From JBAWWY01 sp037144355 (GTDB lineage Bacteria; Bacillota; Clostridia; Peptostreptococcales; Anaerovoracaceae), in assembly GCA_037144355.1 (NCBI GenBank), contig JBAWWY010000043.1, forward strand, positions 1-6,110: 6,110 bases of DNA. The letters are read 5' to 3'. The number at the start of each line of letters is the position of its first letter. Within the stretch, counting starts at the first letter, position 1. Both the position numbers and the translations under genes were made by a program. The notes below the pieces were generated by a model. The model searched no databases and was not told the DNA's origin. It saw nothing but the letters and a program-made list of their open reading frames with translations. This document shows, in pieces, positions 1 through 6,065 of this stretch.

Positions 1-377
1 AAGTCCTTATCTTGTTGGACTTGATAAAGAACCTCTTCAACTGTCATTAGTTTTGCCACTGGATTCAACCCATTTGCATAGCAAACTTCCGTACATTTTA
101 AACAGCTGTCGCATGCATCCCATTTTATATCAATATTACCTTCTTCATTAAGATAAATTGCTTTTGGCGGGCACTGATCGATGCAATATGCACATTTAAT
201 GCAACTGTTCGGCAATTTTATAATTTGTTGTTTAAAATCTATCAACTCCGGATTATGACACCAGATGCAGTTCATCGGGCATCCCTTCAAAAAAACCGTG
301 GTCCTAATTCCTGGGCCATCCTCGGTAGAAAATTTTTGAATTGCCCCGATTAAAGCATATAAAGGTTCCTTTTCCAT
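1..377 (-). CDS. Glycyl radical enzyme activating enzyme (radical SAM), 5' part only
   Basis: This is the N-terminal 125 residues of a radical-SAM activase; the rest lies beyond the left edge. Such proteins use a [4Fe-4S] cluster and S-adenosylmethionine to abstract a hydrogen from the partner enzyme's C-terminal glycine, here probably Gly763 of the gene just upstream. Visible are the family's DGPGIRTTVFLKGC segment (residues 20-33), the radical-SAM triad C33-X3-C37-X2-C40 followed by HNPE, and two ferredoxin-like cluster motifs, C59/C62/C65/C69-P and C89/C92/C95/C99. The double-cluster insert is typical of activases of lyase, dehydratase and decarboxylase glycyl radical enzymes and is absent from the shorter pyruvate formate-lyase activase. 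The second cluster has Tyr rather than the usual Pro after its last Cys. The ATG at 377 has an AGGGAG ribosome site (383-388) and lies 19 bases after the enzyme's stop, so the two are almost certainly co-transcribed. Confidence 0.95.
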   Translation of the reverse strand, partial: MEKEPLYALIGAIQKFSTEDGPGIRTTVFLKGCPMNCIWCHNPELIDFKQQIIKLPNSCIKCAYCIDQCPPKAIYLNEEGNIDIKWDACDSCLKCTEVCYANGLNPVAKLMTVEEVLYQVQQDKD

Positions 378-396
378 TTTTTCTCCCTACTGCTGC

Positions 397-2763
397 TTAA
401 TTCTTCAAGTGGGCAGTTCTATATATAATTGTATCTTGGGCCGATTTATCTAATTCTGTGAAATAAGCCATATATCCAGCAACTCTAACCATTAGACCTT
501 TATAAGCTTCCGGATTTTCTTGTGCCTTTAATAATGTCTCATTGTCCACCACGTTGATTTGAATATGTTCTCCACCATTGTCGAAGTAGGTCTTTATAAC
601 ACCCTCAACAATTTGAAGTCCTTTTTCACCGGCAATACCCTTGGGATCAAATTTTATATTGAATAATGCTCCGTCATGAAACTTCTTTTGGTCCGTTGCT
701 GCTACTGATTTTACTGTTGCCGTAGGACCTGACAAGTCTCTACCCATTGTTGGGGAGGCATTGTCGCAATAAGGTTCCCCAGCCAATCTTCCATCGGGAG
801 TTGCTCCGCACACTTCACCATGTGAAATATTTACAGTCTGTGACAAATTGCAAAACGAGTAATGACCATGCCTTGAGTCTTCCCAAGCTTGCACCGTATC
901 AGCAATAAATCCAAGTATGTCTTTGGCGACACCATCTACATATTCATTGTCATTGCCAAATTTTGGGGGTTTATTGATTAAAAACTGTCTTAATCTTTCA
1001 TTGCCTTCAAAATTCTTATCCATTGCGGCAATCAACTCGTCCATACCAACCAATTTTTCTTTGTAGACAGCTTCTTCTATCGCTACTAATGAGTCCGCCA
1101 AGTTGGCTGCCCCGGTAATAAACATTCCCGCAGTATTGTACTTTGTGCCGCCTTCTTGAACTGATTTCCCAGATTCAATACAACCATCCATGGCCATGGA
1201 GGCAAAGATTACAGGTAATCTCAACATATGGTAAGGAACCATCAAATCATAGCCCTCTTTAATCATTTGGTAAAAATAAATTAATTGTTTTTTAACTGCT
1301 GCAGTTAATTCATTGATATCTTTGAAATCTTTCGCCTCTCCAGTCTTAAGGCCCAATTGTTCTCCAGTTTTTGGATCTTTGCCATTGTGGAGAACTAGTT
1401 CCAATACCTTGGGTGCGTTCACATATCCCGCATCTGGCGAACTGTCCGCAGTCCCTCCGCCAGGAGCTGGTTGAATACATCCTACTATGGCCCAGTCTCT
1501 TGCTTCTTCAATGGTGCAACCTTTTCCCAATGTCATTGGAATTGCTGCGTTATCATTAAAGAAACCCGGATTAGCCATGCCGGCTTGTATCATTTTTGCA
1601 CCTTTTCTAATTAATTCTTTTGGAGTTCCTTCAAACACTCTTACGGCAAGTACGGGTTGGGTCGTTTGAAGATCTGATGCCGCGTCCAAGCATAAGTATG
1701 ATAAATCATTTGTAGCGTCTTCGCCCTCTGTGGTTTGTCCGCCTACCATGAGGATTTCCCACATTGGATAACCTGCAAATGACTTTGAATACCATCTATC
1801 TCTAACTTCGTATACTTCACAGCACTTCAAATAGAAACATTCAATTAATTCAAGTGCCTCTTCTTTCGTTATTTTTCCTGCTTCATAGTCATTTTTATAG
1901 AACGGATACATATATTGGTCGAATCTACCAAATCCGCATGCTGTAGTTGGCGCTTCGATGTGGAATGCAAGCTGTATGAACCAAATCATTTGCAAGGCTT
2001 GCTGGAAGCTCTTTGGTGGATTTTCTGGAACAACCCTGCAGTTTTCAGCTATCTGAAGAAGTTCTGCCTTCCTTTTCTCGTCACTGCATTCCCTAGCTTG
2101 TCTCTCTGCTTCCTCGGCTAATCGATGGGCATATATGATTAAGCCCTGGCAAAAGATGATGCATGCTTTCCAGAAATCGATTTTTTCTTGCTTTTCTTTG
2201 GTGCCACCCTTGATTTTATCAATGTTTTGTTGACATTCTTCGATGAAACCTTTCAACCCGACTTTTAAAAACTTTTTATGGTTAGGCATGGTTTCCCCTG
2301 ATACGCCGTTTCTGCATCCAATGGAAATGAGATCCTTCTGTCTCGCGTTTTCAATATAATCGGGAAGGATTTCAGGTGCCAAATCTTCAATAGCCTTTCC
2401 ATCCCAATACTTAAGGGTTTCCAAGATTTTCTCTCTATTATCAGTTTTAATTTTAAATGGGTCAGTCTTTCTTACAGGAAAGTCGTCAATATCTTCAATC
2501 AGCCATGAACTTGATGTATATTCCGGGAACAAATTTGCACCCCTATATTCATTCGTGGATGTTCCAACAATTAGCTCATCCTCCATGACTAATGTAGCCA
2601 TGTTTTCCATTACGTACTTGTCAATTTTTGCTCTGAATATGGGAATTGCATCTCCTGCAAACTTTTTGTGAGCTTCTGTAGCAAGTACTAATCTTTCTGC
2701 TGTAATACTGGGAGTAGTATCAAAATATTTATTTCTCATTCTTTGGAGTCTTTCGTTCAACAT
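397..2763 (-). CDS. Glycyl radical enzyme (PFL-like family) with a Cys-Ile-Gln active-site loop; substrate unknown
   Basis: A complete 788-residue glycyl radical enzyme, the usual length for the glycerol dehydratase/choline lyase/hydroxyproline dehydratase branch. The N-terminal PFL domain spans roughly residues 1-640. The thiyl-radical loop is ARDWAIVGCIQP, with Cys429; the C-terminal radical motif is RVAGYMAYF, with Gly763. Family landmarks include FGRFDQYMYPFY (278-289), NPGFFND (398-404), LELVLHNG (454-461) and GPTATVKSVA (679-688). In known dehydratases and lyases the residue two after the Cys is a Glu acting as acid/base; here it is Gln431 (codon CAA, 1471-1473). The segment before FGRFDQY reads PTTACG, lacking the His-Ser pair that contacts glycerol in glycerol dehydratase. 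Asp444 can be aligned to that enzyme's substrate-binding Asp. There is no N-terminal microcompartment-targeting extension. The start is the ATG after GGAGGGA (2769-2775). Membership is certain; the reaction (elimination, decarboxylation, C-N or C-C cleavage) is undetermined. Confidence 0.95.
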   Translation of the reverse strand: MLNERLQRMRNKYFDTTPSITAERLVLATEAHKKFAGDAIPIFRAKIDKYVMENMATLVMEDELIVGTSTNEYRGANLFPEYTSSSWLIEDIDDFPVRKTDPFKIKTDNREKILETLKYWDGKAIEDLAPEILPDYIENARQKDLISIGCRNGVSGETMPNHKKFLKVGLKGFIEECQQNIDKIKGGTKEKQEKIDFWKACIIFCQGLIIYAHRLAEEAERQARECSDEKRKAELLQIAENCRVVPENPPKSFQQALQMIWFIQLAFHIEAPTTACGFGRFDQYMYPFYKNDYEAGKITKEEALELIECFYLKCCEVYEVRDRWYSKSFAGYPMWEILMVGGQTTEGEDATNDLSYLCLDAASDLQTTQPVLAVRVFEGTPKELIRKGAKMIQAGMANPGFFNDNAAIPMTLGKGCTIEEARDWAIVGCIQPAPGGGTADSSPDAGYVNAPKVLELVLHNGKDPKTGEQLGLKTGEAKDFKDINELTAAVKKQLIYFYQMIKEGYDLMVPYHMLRLPVIFASMAMDGCIESGKSVQEGGTKYNTAGMFITGAANLADSLVAIEEAVYKEKLVGMDELIAAMDKNFEGNERLRQFLINKPPKFGNDNEYVDGVAKDILGFIADTVQAWEDSRHGHYSFCNLSQTVNISHGEVCGATPDGRLAGEPYCDNASPTMGRDLSGPTATVKSVAATDQKKFHDGALFNIKFDPKGIAGEKGLQIVEGVIKTYFDNGGEHIQINVVDNETLLKAQENPEAYKGLMVRVAGYMAYFTELDKSAQDTIIYRTAHLKN

Positions 2764-2764
2764 C

Positions 2765-3613
2765 TTAATCCCTCCGATTTACTTGAATAGGAATCTGGAT
2801 TTTATAGAGCATGCTTCGGGGTGTTTTTTCGAACATTGGGAATTCAGCCACAACCTCGCAGATATAATCCCCCATAATTATATAATCATTCTCACGTATA
2901 TAATCCAACAAGCGTTCCACGAGCTCGTCTTCCTTGGAAAAATCTTCTGCACAAATGCCCACATACATGCCTTCGGGTATTGTCTCGACGGAATCGTGAA
3001 AATCATAGTGTTCATCCACGAAAATGAAGACTTCATTTGCATATAGGACACGTTTTTCGATGTATTGTTTCCGCACAATTGTTCCAATATTGCAGAAATA
3101 ATTCATTGGCAATTTTTTATTAACGAGGCTACGCTTTAATTCCCGAAGCATCATCTCATAACCAGAATCATTCTGTTCAAAATAATTCATACTGGAAGTA
3201 TGTACATATATTTTTCTTTCCGGAATCAGTTCATGAAATATTGTCTGATTTTGTGGAATTAGCCTATAACGTTTGTAGTTTTCTATGGTTCGTGTTATCG
3301 TCTGCCTACTCTCTCCCAACCTTCGCAATGATTCATCAATATAGTCCAGCTGTGTTGTCAGGAAGTCTTGAATCTCATCGATATTGGTAGATTTGAACTT
3401 CGTCTTAATTTGTTGGAGTGGCATTCCACAGAATTTCAAATACTGAATCATGTCCAGTTTGGCGCTTTGATTTATGTGATAGTATCGGTATCCGGTATCA
3501 GGCTCCGTATGGTATGGAATGAGAAGTCCTTCGGTATCATAATGCCGAAGCGTTTCCCGGGTAACCTGATTTAGCTCTGCCATTTGTCCGATTGTAAGCT
3601 TTTGAATATCCAT
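2765..3613 (-). CDS. MerR-family transcriptional regulator, BmrR-like, with GyrI-like effector domain
   Basis: A 282-residue regulator, close to the roughly 280 residues of BmrR. Residues 6-75 form the MerR winged helix-turn-helix: TIGQMAELNQVTRETLRHYD (7-26) is the HTH, and DTGYRYY is the wing. A helical linker follows (about 75-130; IDESLRRLGESRQTITRTIE). The C-terminal half resembles the GyrI/BmrR-type effector-binding domain, with PEGMYVGICAEDF and a final EFPMF...YKIQIPI strand, implying control by a small organic ligand rather than a metal; no metal-binding cysteine cluster is seen. The frame is open upstream as far as a TTG at 3721, but the ATG at 3613 is preferred: it follows GGAGGAGG (3619-3626) and begins at the conserved N-terminus. 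It lies between permease and enzyme and is the first cistron of the regulator-enzyme-activase unit, so it probably controls this locus and itself. Confidence 0.92.
   Translation of the reverse strand: MDIQKLTIGQMAELNQVTRETLRHYDTEGLLIPYHTEPDTGYRYYHINQSAKLDMIQYLKFCGMPLQQIKTKFKSTNIDEIQDFLTTQLDYIDESLRRLGESRQTITRTIENYKRYRLIPQNQTIFHELIPERKIYVHTSSMNYFEQNDSGYEMMLRELKRSLVNKKLPMNYFCNIGTIVRKQYIEKRVLYANEVFIFVDEHYDFHDSVETIPEGMYVGICAEDFSKEDELVERLLDYIRENDYIIMGDYICEVVAEFPMFEKTPRSMLYKIQIPIQVNRRD
2769..2775 (-). promoter_or_regulatory. Ribosome binding site of the glycyl radical enzyme, inside the regulator's last codons
   Basis: GGAGGGA on the minus strand sits 5 bases before the enzyme's ATG and overlaps the final Arg-Arg-Asp codons of the MerR gene. 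The regulator's TAA ends at 2765 and the enzyme's ATG begins at 2763, leaving one base between. This geometry suggests that ribosomes finishing the regulator re-initiate on the enzyme (translational coupling, inferred). It also confirms the chosen start. Confidence 0.8.
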
Positions 3614-3637
3614 GCCTGCCTCCTCCACGTTATTATC

Positions 3638-3656
3638 TGATAGGTGAAGTATAGCA
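3638..3656 (-). promoter_or_regulatory. Putative promoter (-10) of the regulator-enzyme-activase operon, overlapped by an operator half-site
   Basis: On the minus strand, TATACT (3648-3653) is preceded by TGC (3654-3656), forming an extended -10 element about 35 bases before the regulator's ATG. The -35 position 17 bases upstream (TCATTT, 3671-3676) is poor and lies at the edge of the palindrome. Transcription would start near 3641, inside a copy of TGATAGGT (3638-3645). A weak -35 overlapped by a dyad fits a regulated promoter. This is a reading by eye. Confidence 0.5.
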
Positions 3657-3699
3657 TATTTTTTCAAAAAAAATGATAGGTAGATAAATCTACCTATCA
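3638..3699. repeat. Three copies of the octamer TGATAGGT: two as a palindrome, one alone
   Basis: TGATAGGT occurs at 3638-3645 and again at 3674-3681 in the same orientation, 36 bases apart. Its inverted copy ACCTATCA is at 3692-3699. The last two form the arms of the 3674-3699 palindrome. The copies bracket the proposed -10 element of the MerR operon, the pattern expected of binding sites for a dimeric regulator, most simply the adjacent MerR protein. The repeat is directly visible; the binding role is inference. Confidence 0.6.
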
Positions 3700-3708
3700 A
3701 ATTTTTTG
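3665..3708 (-). terminator. Palindrome with A/T flanks: probable terminator of the cupin-permease unit and/or operator
   Basis: A perfect 12-base inverted repeat (TGATAGGTAGAT at 3674-3685 against ATCTACCTATCA at 3688-3699) is separated by two bases. Outside a 2-base mismatch the pairing resumes through a C and A-run at 3665-3671 with a T-run and G at 3702-3708. Read on the minus strand it is a hairpin followed by eight T residues, 58 bases after the permease stop, so it works on paper as an intrinsic terminator. The stem is AT-rich (4 G-C pairs in 12), making termination moderate. The perfect symmetry and the extra half-site copy nearby also suit a regulator operator; both roles could coexist. 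Confidence 0.6.
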
Positions 3709-3757
3709 TTTGAAGTATCAAGCCGAACTATAGTAATTGGGAAATATAATGATTATA

Positions 3758-5275
3758 TTATACTTCCACCTCGATAGATTCTTTAAGAATTACTGGCTCG
3801 AATATTTCAGGTATATCCTTGTCAATTGCATTCTGACGACCTATGCGTTCATAAATTTCTGGTTTAACCTTCTGCAGATACTTTGAATATATATAAGTCG
3901 CTGCGGCTAGAATAACCATTGAAGAGAATAAAATGACTGAAACCATACCAGAGGCTGCAGTCAAAGCATTAAAGTTAATTACCGCCATTATCAATACAAA
4001 TGCGATACCAACCGCTGCCAAAACTGGAGCAATTAAAGTTGTCCACATGGAAAAATTAAATTGCTTGTTTTTTCTAAAGTAGAATATAACCGCAAGGCTG
4101 GCCATGAATATGCCTGTAACGATTAAAAATTCACCTACACCAGCAAACAATAGATACAAGTAAGCTGGATCTTTGCCAGTCGCTAGGAAAATCGTAAGCG
4201 TGATTGCCCATATTACACCAACTGTGGATGCTGCAACATATGGTGAGTGATGCTTTTTGTGAACTTTTCCAAGTGCTGATGGAAGCACTTTGTCTCTTCC
4301 AAGAGAAAACAAATAACGTGCTGCAACATTCTGTATTGAAAGCAATGATGCAAAACATGATGTGATAACTACAATTGATATTACATCGCCAAACATCTTG
4401 CTGGCAAGAGTTCCTAGTATGTTCATGAAAGCTATTGCCGCATCCTTACCTAAAACGTCTGCCACATTGGCAGCTCCATAATAAGCAAGGAATGCCCATG
4501 ATGCTAGAAAATAGAATGCTCCAATACCTATTACTGCAATAAATGTAGCACGAGGGATTGTCTTTTGTGGATCTTTGCACTCTTCACGATAAATAACCGT
4601 GGCTTCAAACCCCAAAAAGTTACCTACAGCAAAGAGCAATACTACTCCAAATCCGCTGCTGGCCATTGATGGAACAGTAAATGCGACTAAACCGCCATTA
4701 ATGGAATATCCGTTAATGAAGCAAACTGCATCAAATATCAAAACTGCTAAACTTTCAAAAATCATAACATAAAATAAGACCTTCGCAGAAATATCGATTC
4801 TCCTATAAGCAAAGAGTGTGGTAATTAGAACCGAAACCATAGCGATAATATACCAAGGAATAACTGGACCATTAAAAATATTTTCAACAACATTCTTTGT
4901 GTAAATCGCAATCAATGGAGGAGCAAAAAGTGCAATTGACATATAGCCTACCACTAGGATAACAGCTGAAGTCAATCCCGCATTACGGCCAAGACCATCT
5001 GTAATATATGCGTAGAATCCTCCTGGCCTTTCCATTACAGATCCCATCTTTGAGAAACCTGTTGCAAAAAGGACTAACATTATTGTAATGAGTATGAAAA
5101 CCGTTGGTACGCCGGCAGCATCAGCACCCAGCATAGGAAAATAAACAGGAATAAATCCTGAAGTAGTCAACAAAGGACCAGAAAATGCAAGCACAGACAT
5201 AACAAGTGCTCCTACACCCATGTTCCCTTGTAGTCGATCGGCATTCAATGTATTTTCGCTTATGTTTTTTGACAT
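3758..5275 (-). CDS. APC-superfamily amino acid/amine permease
   Basis: A 505-residue inner-membrane transporter of the amino acid-polyamine-organocation superfamily. About twelve hydrophobic helices can be picked out, starting with GALVMSVLAFSGPLLTTSGF and ending with VSVILFSSMVILAAATYIY, followed by a charged cytoplasmic tail of about 35 residues. Family hallmarks are GNFLGFEA...EECKDPQKTIPRA after helix 6 and FSLGRDKVLPSALGKVHKKH with SPYVA in the loop before helix 9. The helix-1 segment (SGPLLTTSGF) differs from the GSGIF of many amino acid permeases and is nearer to the 'APL...G' subgroup. The open frame extends to a TTG at 5308, but the ATG at 5275 has AAGGAG (5285-5290) at ideal spacing and is chosen. 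It follows the cupin by 57 bases without a visible terminator, so the two are likely one operon. It presumably imports the glycyl radical enzyme's substrate; the substrate cannot be assigned. Confidence 0.92.
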   Translation of the reverse strand: MSKNISENTLNADRLQGNMGVGALVMSVLAFSGPLLTTSGFIPVYFPMLGADAAGVPTVFILITIMLVLFATGFSKMGSVMERPGGFYAYITDGLGRNAGLTSAVILVVGYMSIALFAPPLIAIYTKNVVENIFNGPVIPWYIIAMVSVLITTLFAYRRIDISAKVLFYVMIFESLAVLIFDAVCFINGYSINGGLVAFTVPSMASSGFGVVLLFAVGNFLGFEATVIYREECKDPQKTIPRATFIAVIGIGAFYFLASWAFLAYYGAANVADVLGKDAAIAFMNILGTLASKMFGDVISIVVITSCFASLLSIQNVAARYLFSLGRDKVLPSALGKVHKKHHSPYVAASTVGVIWAITLTIFLATGKDPAYLYLLFAGVGEFLIVTGIFMASLAVIFYFRKNKQFNFSMWTTLIAPVLAAVGIAFVLIMAVINFNALTAASGMVSVILFSSMVILAAATYIYSKYLQKVKPEIYERIGRQNAIDKDIPEIFEPVILKESIEVEV

Positions 5276-5332
5276 CGTTATGTACTCCTTTTCATAATTA
5301 TTTGGCAATATTGCGTACGGTAGAAGTTAAAA

Positions 5333-5686
5333 TCATCTCCAATGTGGATATGTGACAAAGGCAAATTTAGCATAATCTTCCGTTCTGAAGGTAATAACCA
5401 GTCCTTCCTTTTGTGGAATGAAAACTACATCTCCAACCTCATACTTCATGACCTCTCCTGACAAATTCTCTGTAAGTGTGATTGCCCCTTCCAGCATGTA
5501 GCAACATCCTGCATCGTCATCGTATTCAAACTCAACTCCTTCGCATTTTCCCATTTCTACCATGCCAACGGTGTAGGGTGAACCATGGCTCTTGTCAATT
5601 ACGTCGACGATTTTAAAATCGTTGCCTTCTCCGCAATCCATATACTCCGCAACTATGGCTTCATTTTTTACTAAAACACAATCCAT
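5333..5686 (-). CDS. Small EutQ-like cupin protein
   Basis: A 117-residue single-domain cupin. Residues about 45-110 show the beta-barrel pattern: YDDDAGCCYMLEGAITL (55-71) at cupin motif 1 and GDVVFIPQKEGLVITF (85-100) at motif 2, ending in YPHW. This matches the cupin domain of the ethanolamine utilisation protein EutQ (acidic segment, [YV]xxEG, GDVxxIP) more than metal dioxygenase cupins. The HXH and Glu metal ligands of canonical motif 1 are not present, so a metal-dependent oxygenase role is unlikely. The start ATG has AGGAG (5696-5700) nine bases upstream; an out-of-frame ATG overlaps at 5690. It is the first gene of the cupin-permease unit. No other eut or microcompartment gene is visible, so the ethanolamine link is by fold only; it may bind a small metabolite or act as an accessory factor. 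Confidence 0.8.
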   Translation of the reverse strand: MDCVLVKNEAIVAEYMDCGEGNDFKIVDVIDKSHGSPYTVGMVEMGKCEGVEFEYDDDAGCCYMLEGAITLTENLSGEVMKYEVGDVVFIPQKEGLVITFRTEDYAKFAFVTYPHWR

Positions 5687-5729
5687 TCATATCAACTCCT
5701 TTCCAAATTAATATTTGCCTTATATTATC

Positions 5730-5760
5730 AATATATTCTTTTGTGTAACCTCAATGTCAA
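5730..5760 (-). promoter_or_regulatory. Putative promoter of the cupin-permease unit
   Basis: The minus strand has a consensus -35 TTGACA at 5755-5760. Two -10 candidates overlap: AATATA at 17-base spacing (5732-5737) or TATATT at 19-base spacing (5730-5735). The leader would be about 40 bases before the cupin ATG. A 19-base spacer is the hallmark of promoters activated by MerR proteins, but no convincing dyad is seen in the spacer. A small inverted repeat (TATATT/AATATA) spans 5721-5735. The remainder of 5761-5873 holds no gene that I can support. Confidence 0.55.
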
Positions 5761-5873
5761 GTTATTGTTCGAATTTTCTGAATTGTTTTAGCCTATTGAT
5801 TATTAGTCTTTTAAGTATGCAAATAATTGCCTTCTGCGTCAAAACATGTTCTCATAAATACATTCATTAACAA

Positions 5874-6065
5874 TTAAACAAGCACCTTGAGGAATTCAGC
5901 TGACGGATTTTCATAATGCTGAATATTTTCCCCAAAGTGCATTAATTTTGTTTCTACATCTGAAATACATTCCAAAATCTTTTGGGTAACACGAATGTTT
6001 TCTTCTATAAATAAAAAATCTGCACAATCAATAATCTTAATGTGCAGATTTCTTTCTATTTCACC
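5874..6065 (-). other. Open frame continuing in frame past the TAG: possible interrupted 3' end of the right-hand gene
   Basis: Directly after the TAG at 6066-6068 the same frame runs 63 codons to a TAA at 5874-5876. The peptide has ordinary protein composition, with helix-like stretches such as FIEENIRVTQKILECISDVE and a tail ENPSAEFLKVLV. It has no ribosome site or start of its own; the only in-frame ATG (5942) is 22 codons from the end. It could be the true C-terminus of a gene broken by a nonsense mutation, a UAG read through, or a chance open stretch. I do not recognise the protein. It lies upstream of the cupin promoter and shows no link to the radical enzyme genes. Confidence 0.35.
6011..6051 (-). 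terminator. Intrinsic terminator after the right-hand gene
   Basis: A perfect 11-base inverted repeat, AAATCTGCACA (6016-6026) and TGTGCAGATTT (6041-6051), with a 14-base loop, is followed on the minus strand by a T-run ending in TTTTTTATTTAT. It begins 14 bases after the TAG at 6066, the normal place for an intrinsic terminator. It separates the right-hand gene from the cupin-permease unit. It lies inside the in-frame extension, which weakens either this call or that one. Confidence 0.65.

Noticed and set aside
1371..2121. Several plus-strand open frames of 60-68 codons within the radical enzyme gene
   Set aside because: They lie opposite a certain coding gene, lack ribosome sites and have no recognisable protein features.
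397..2763. Naming the radical enzyme as choline TMA-lyase, hydroxyproline dehydratase or another specific member
   Set aside because: The active-site loop lacks the Cys-X-Glu shared by those enzymes, and neighbouring genes do not match a known pathway.
2783..3574. Plus-strand and alternative-frame open stretches across the MerR gene
   Set aside because: Antisense or out-of-frame shadows of a well-supported regulator.
3614..3721. 36-residue N-terminal extension of the regulator from a TTG at 3721
   Set aside because: It reads through the palindrome and proposed promoter, has no good ribosome site, and precedes the conserved MerR N-terminus; the ATG at 3613 has a strong GGAGGAGG.
5276..5308. 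11-residue extension of the permease from a TTG at 5308
   Set aside because: No ribosome site in front of the TTG, whereas AAGGAG is well placed for the ATG at 5275.
5305..5319. Short palindromes GCAATATTGC and CGTACG between cupin and permease
   Set aside because: Too short to form a stable hairpin, no T-run after them, and expected by chance in AT-rich DNA.
5791..5800. CAATAGGC on the minus strand as a possible operator half-site upstream of the cupin promoter
   Set aside because: Matches TGATAGGT at only 6 of 8 positions and has no inverted partner.
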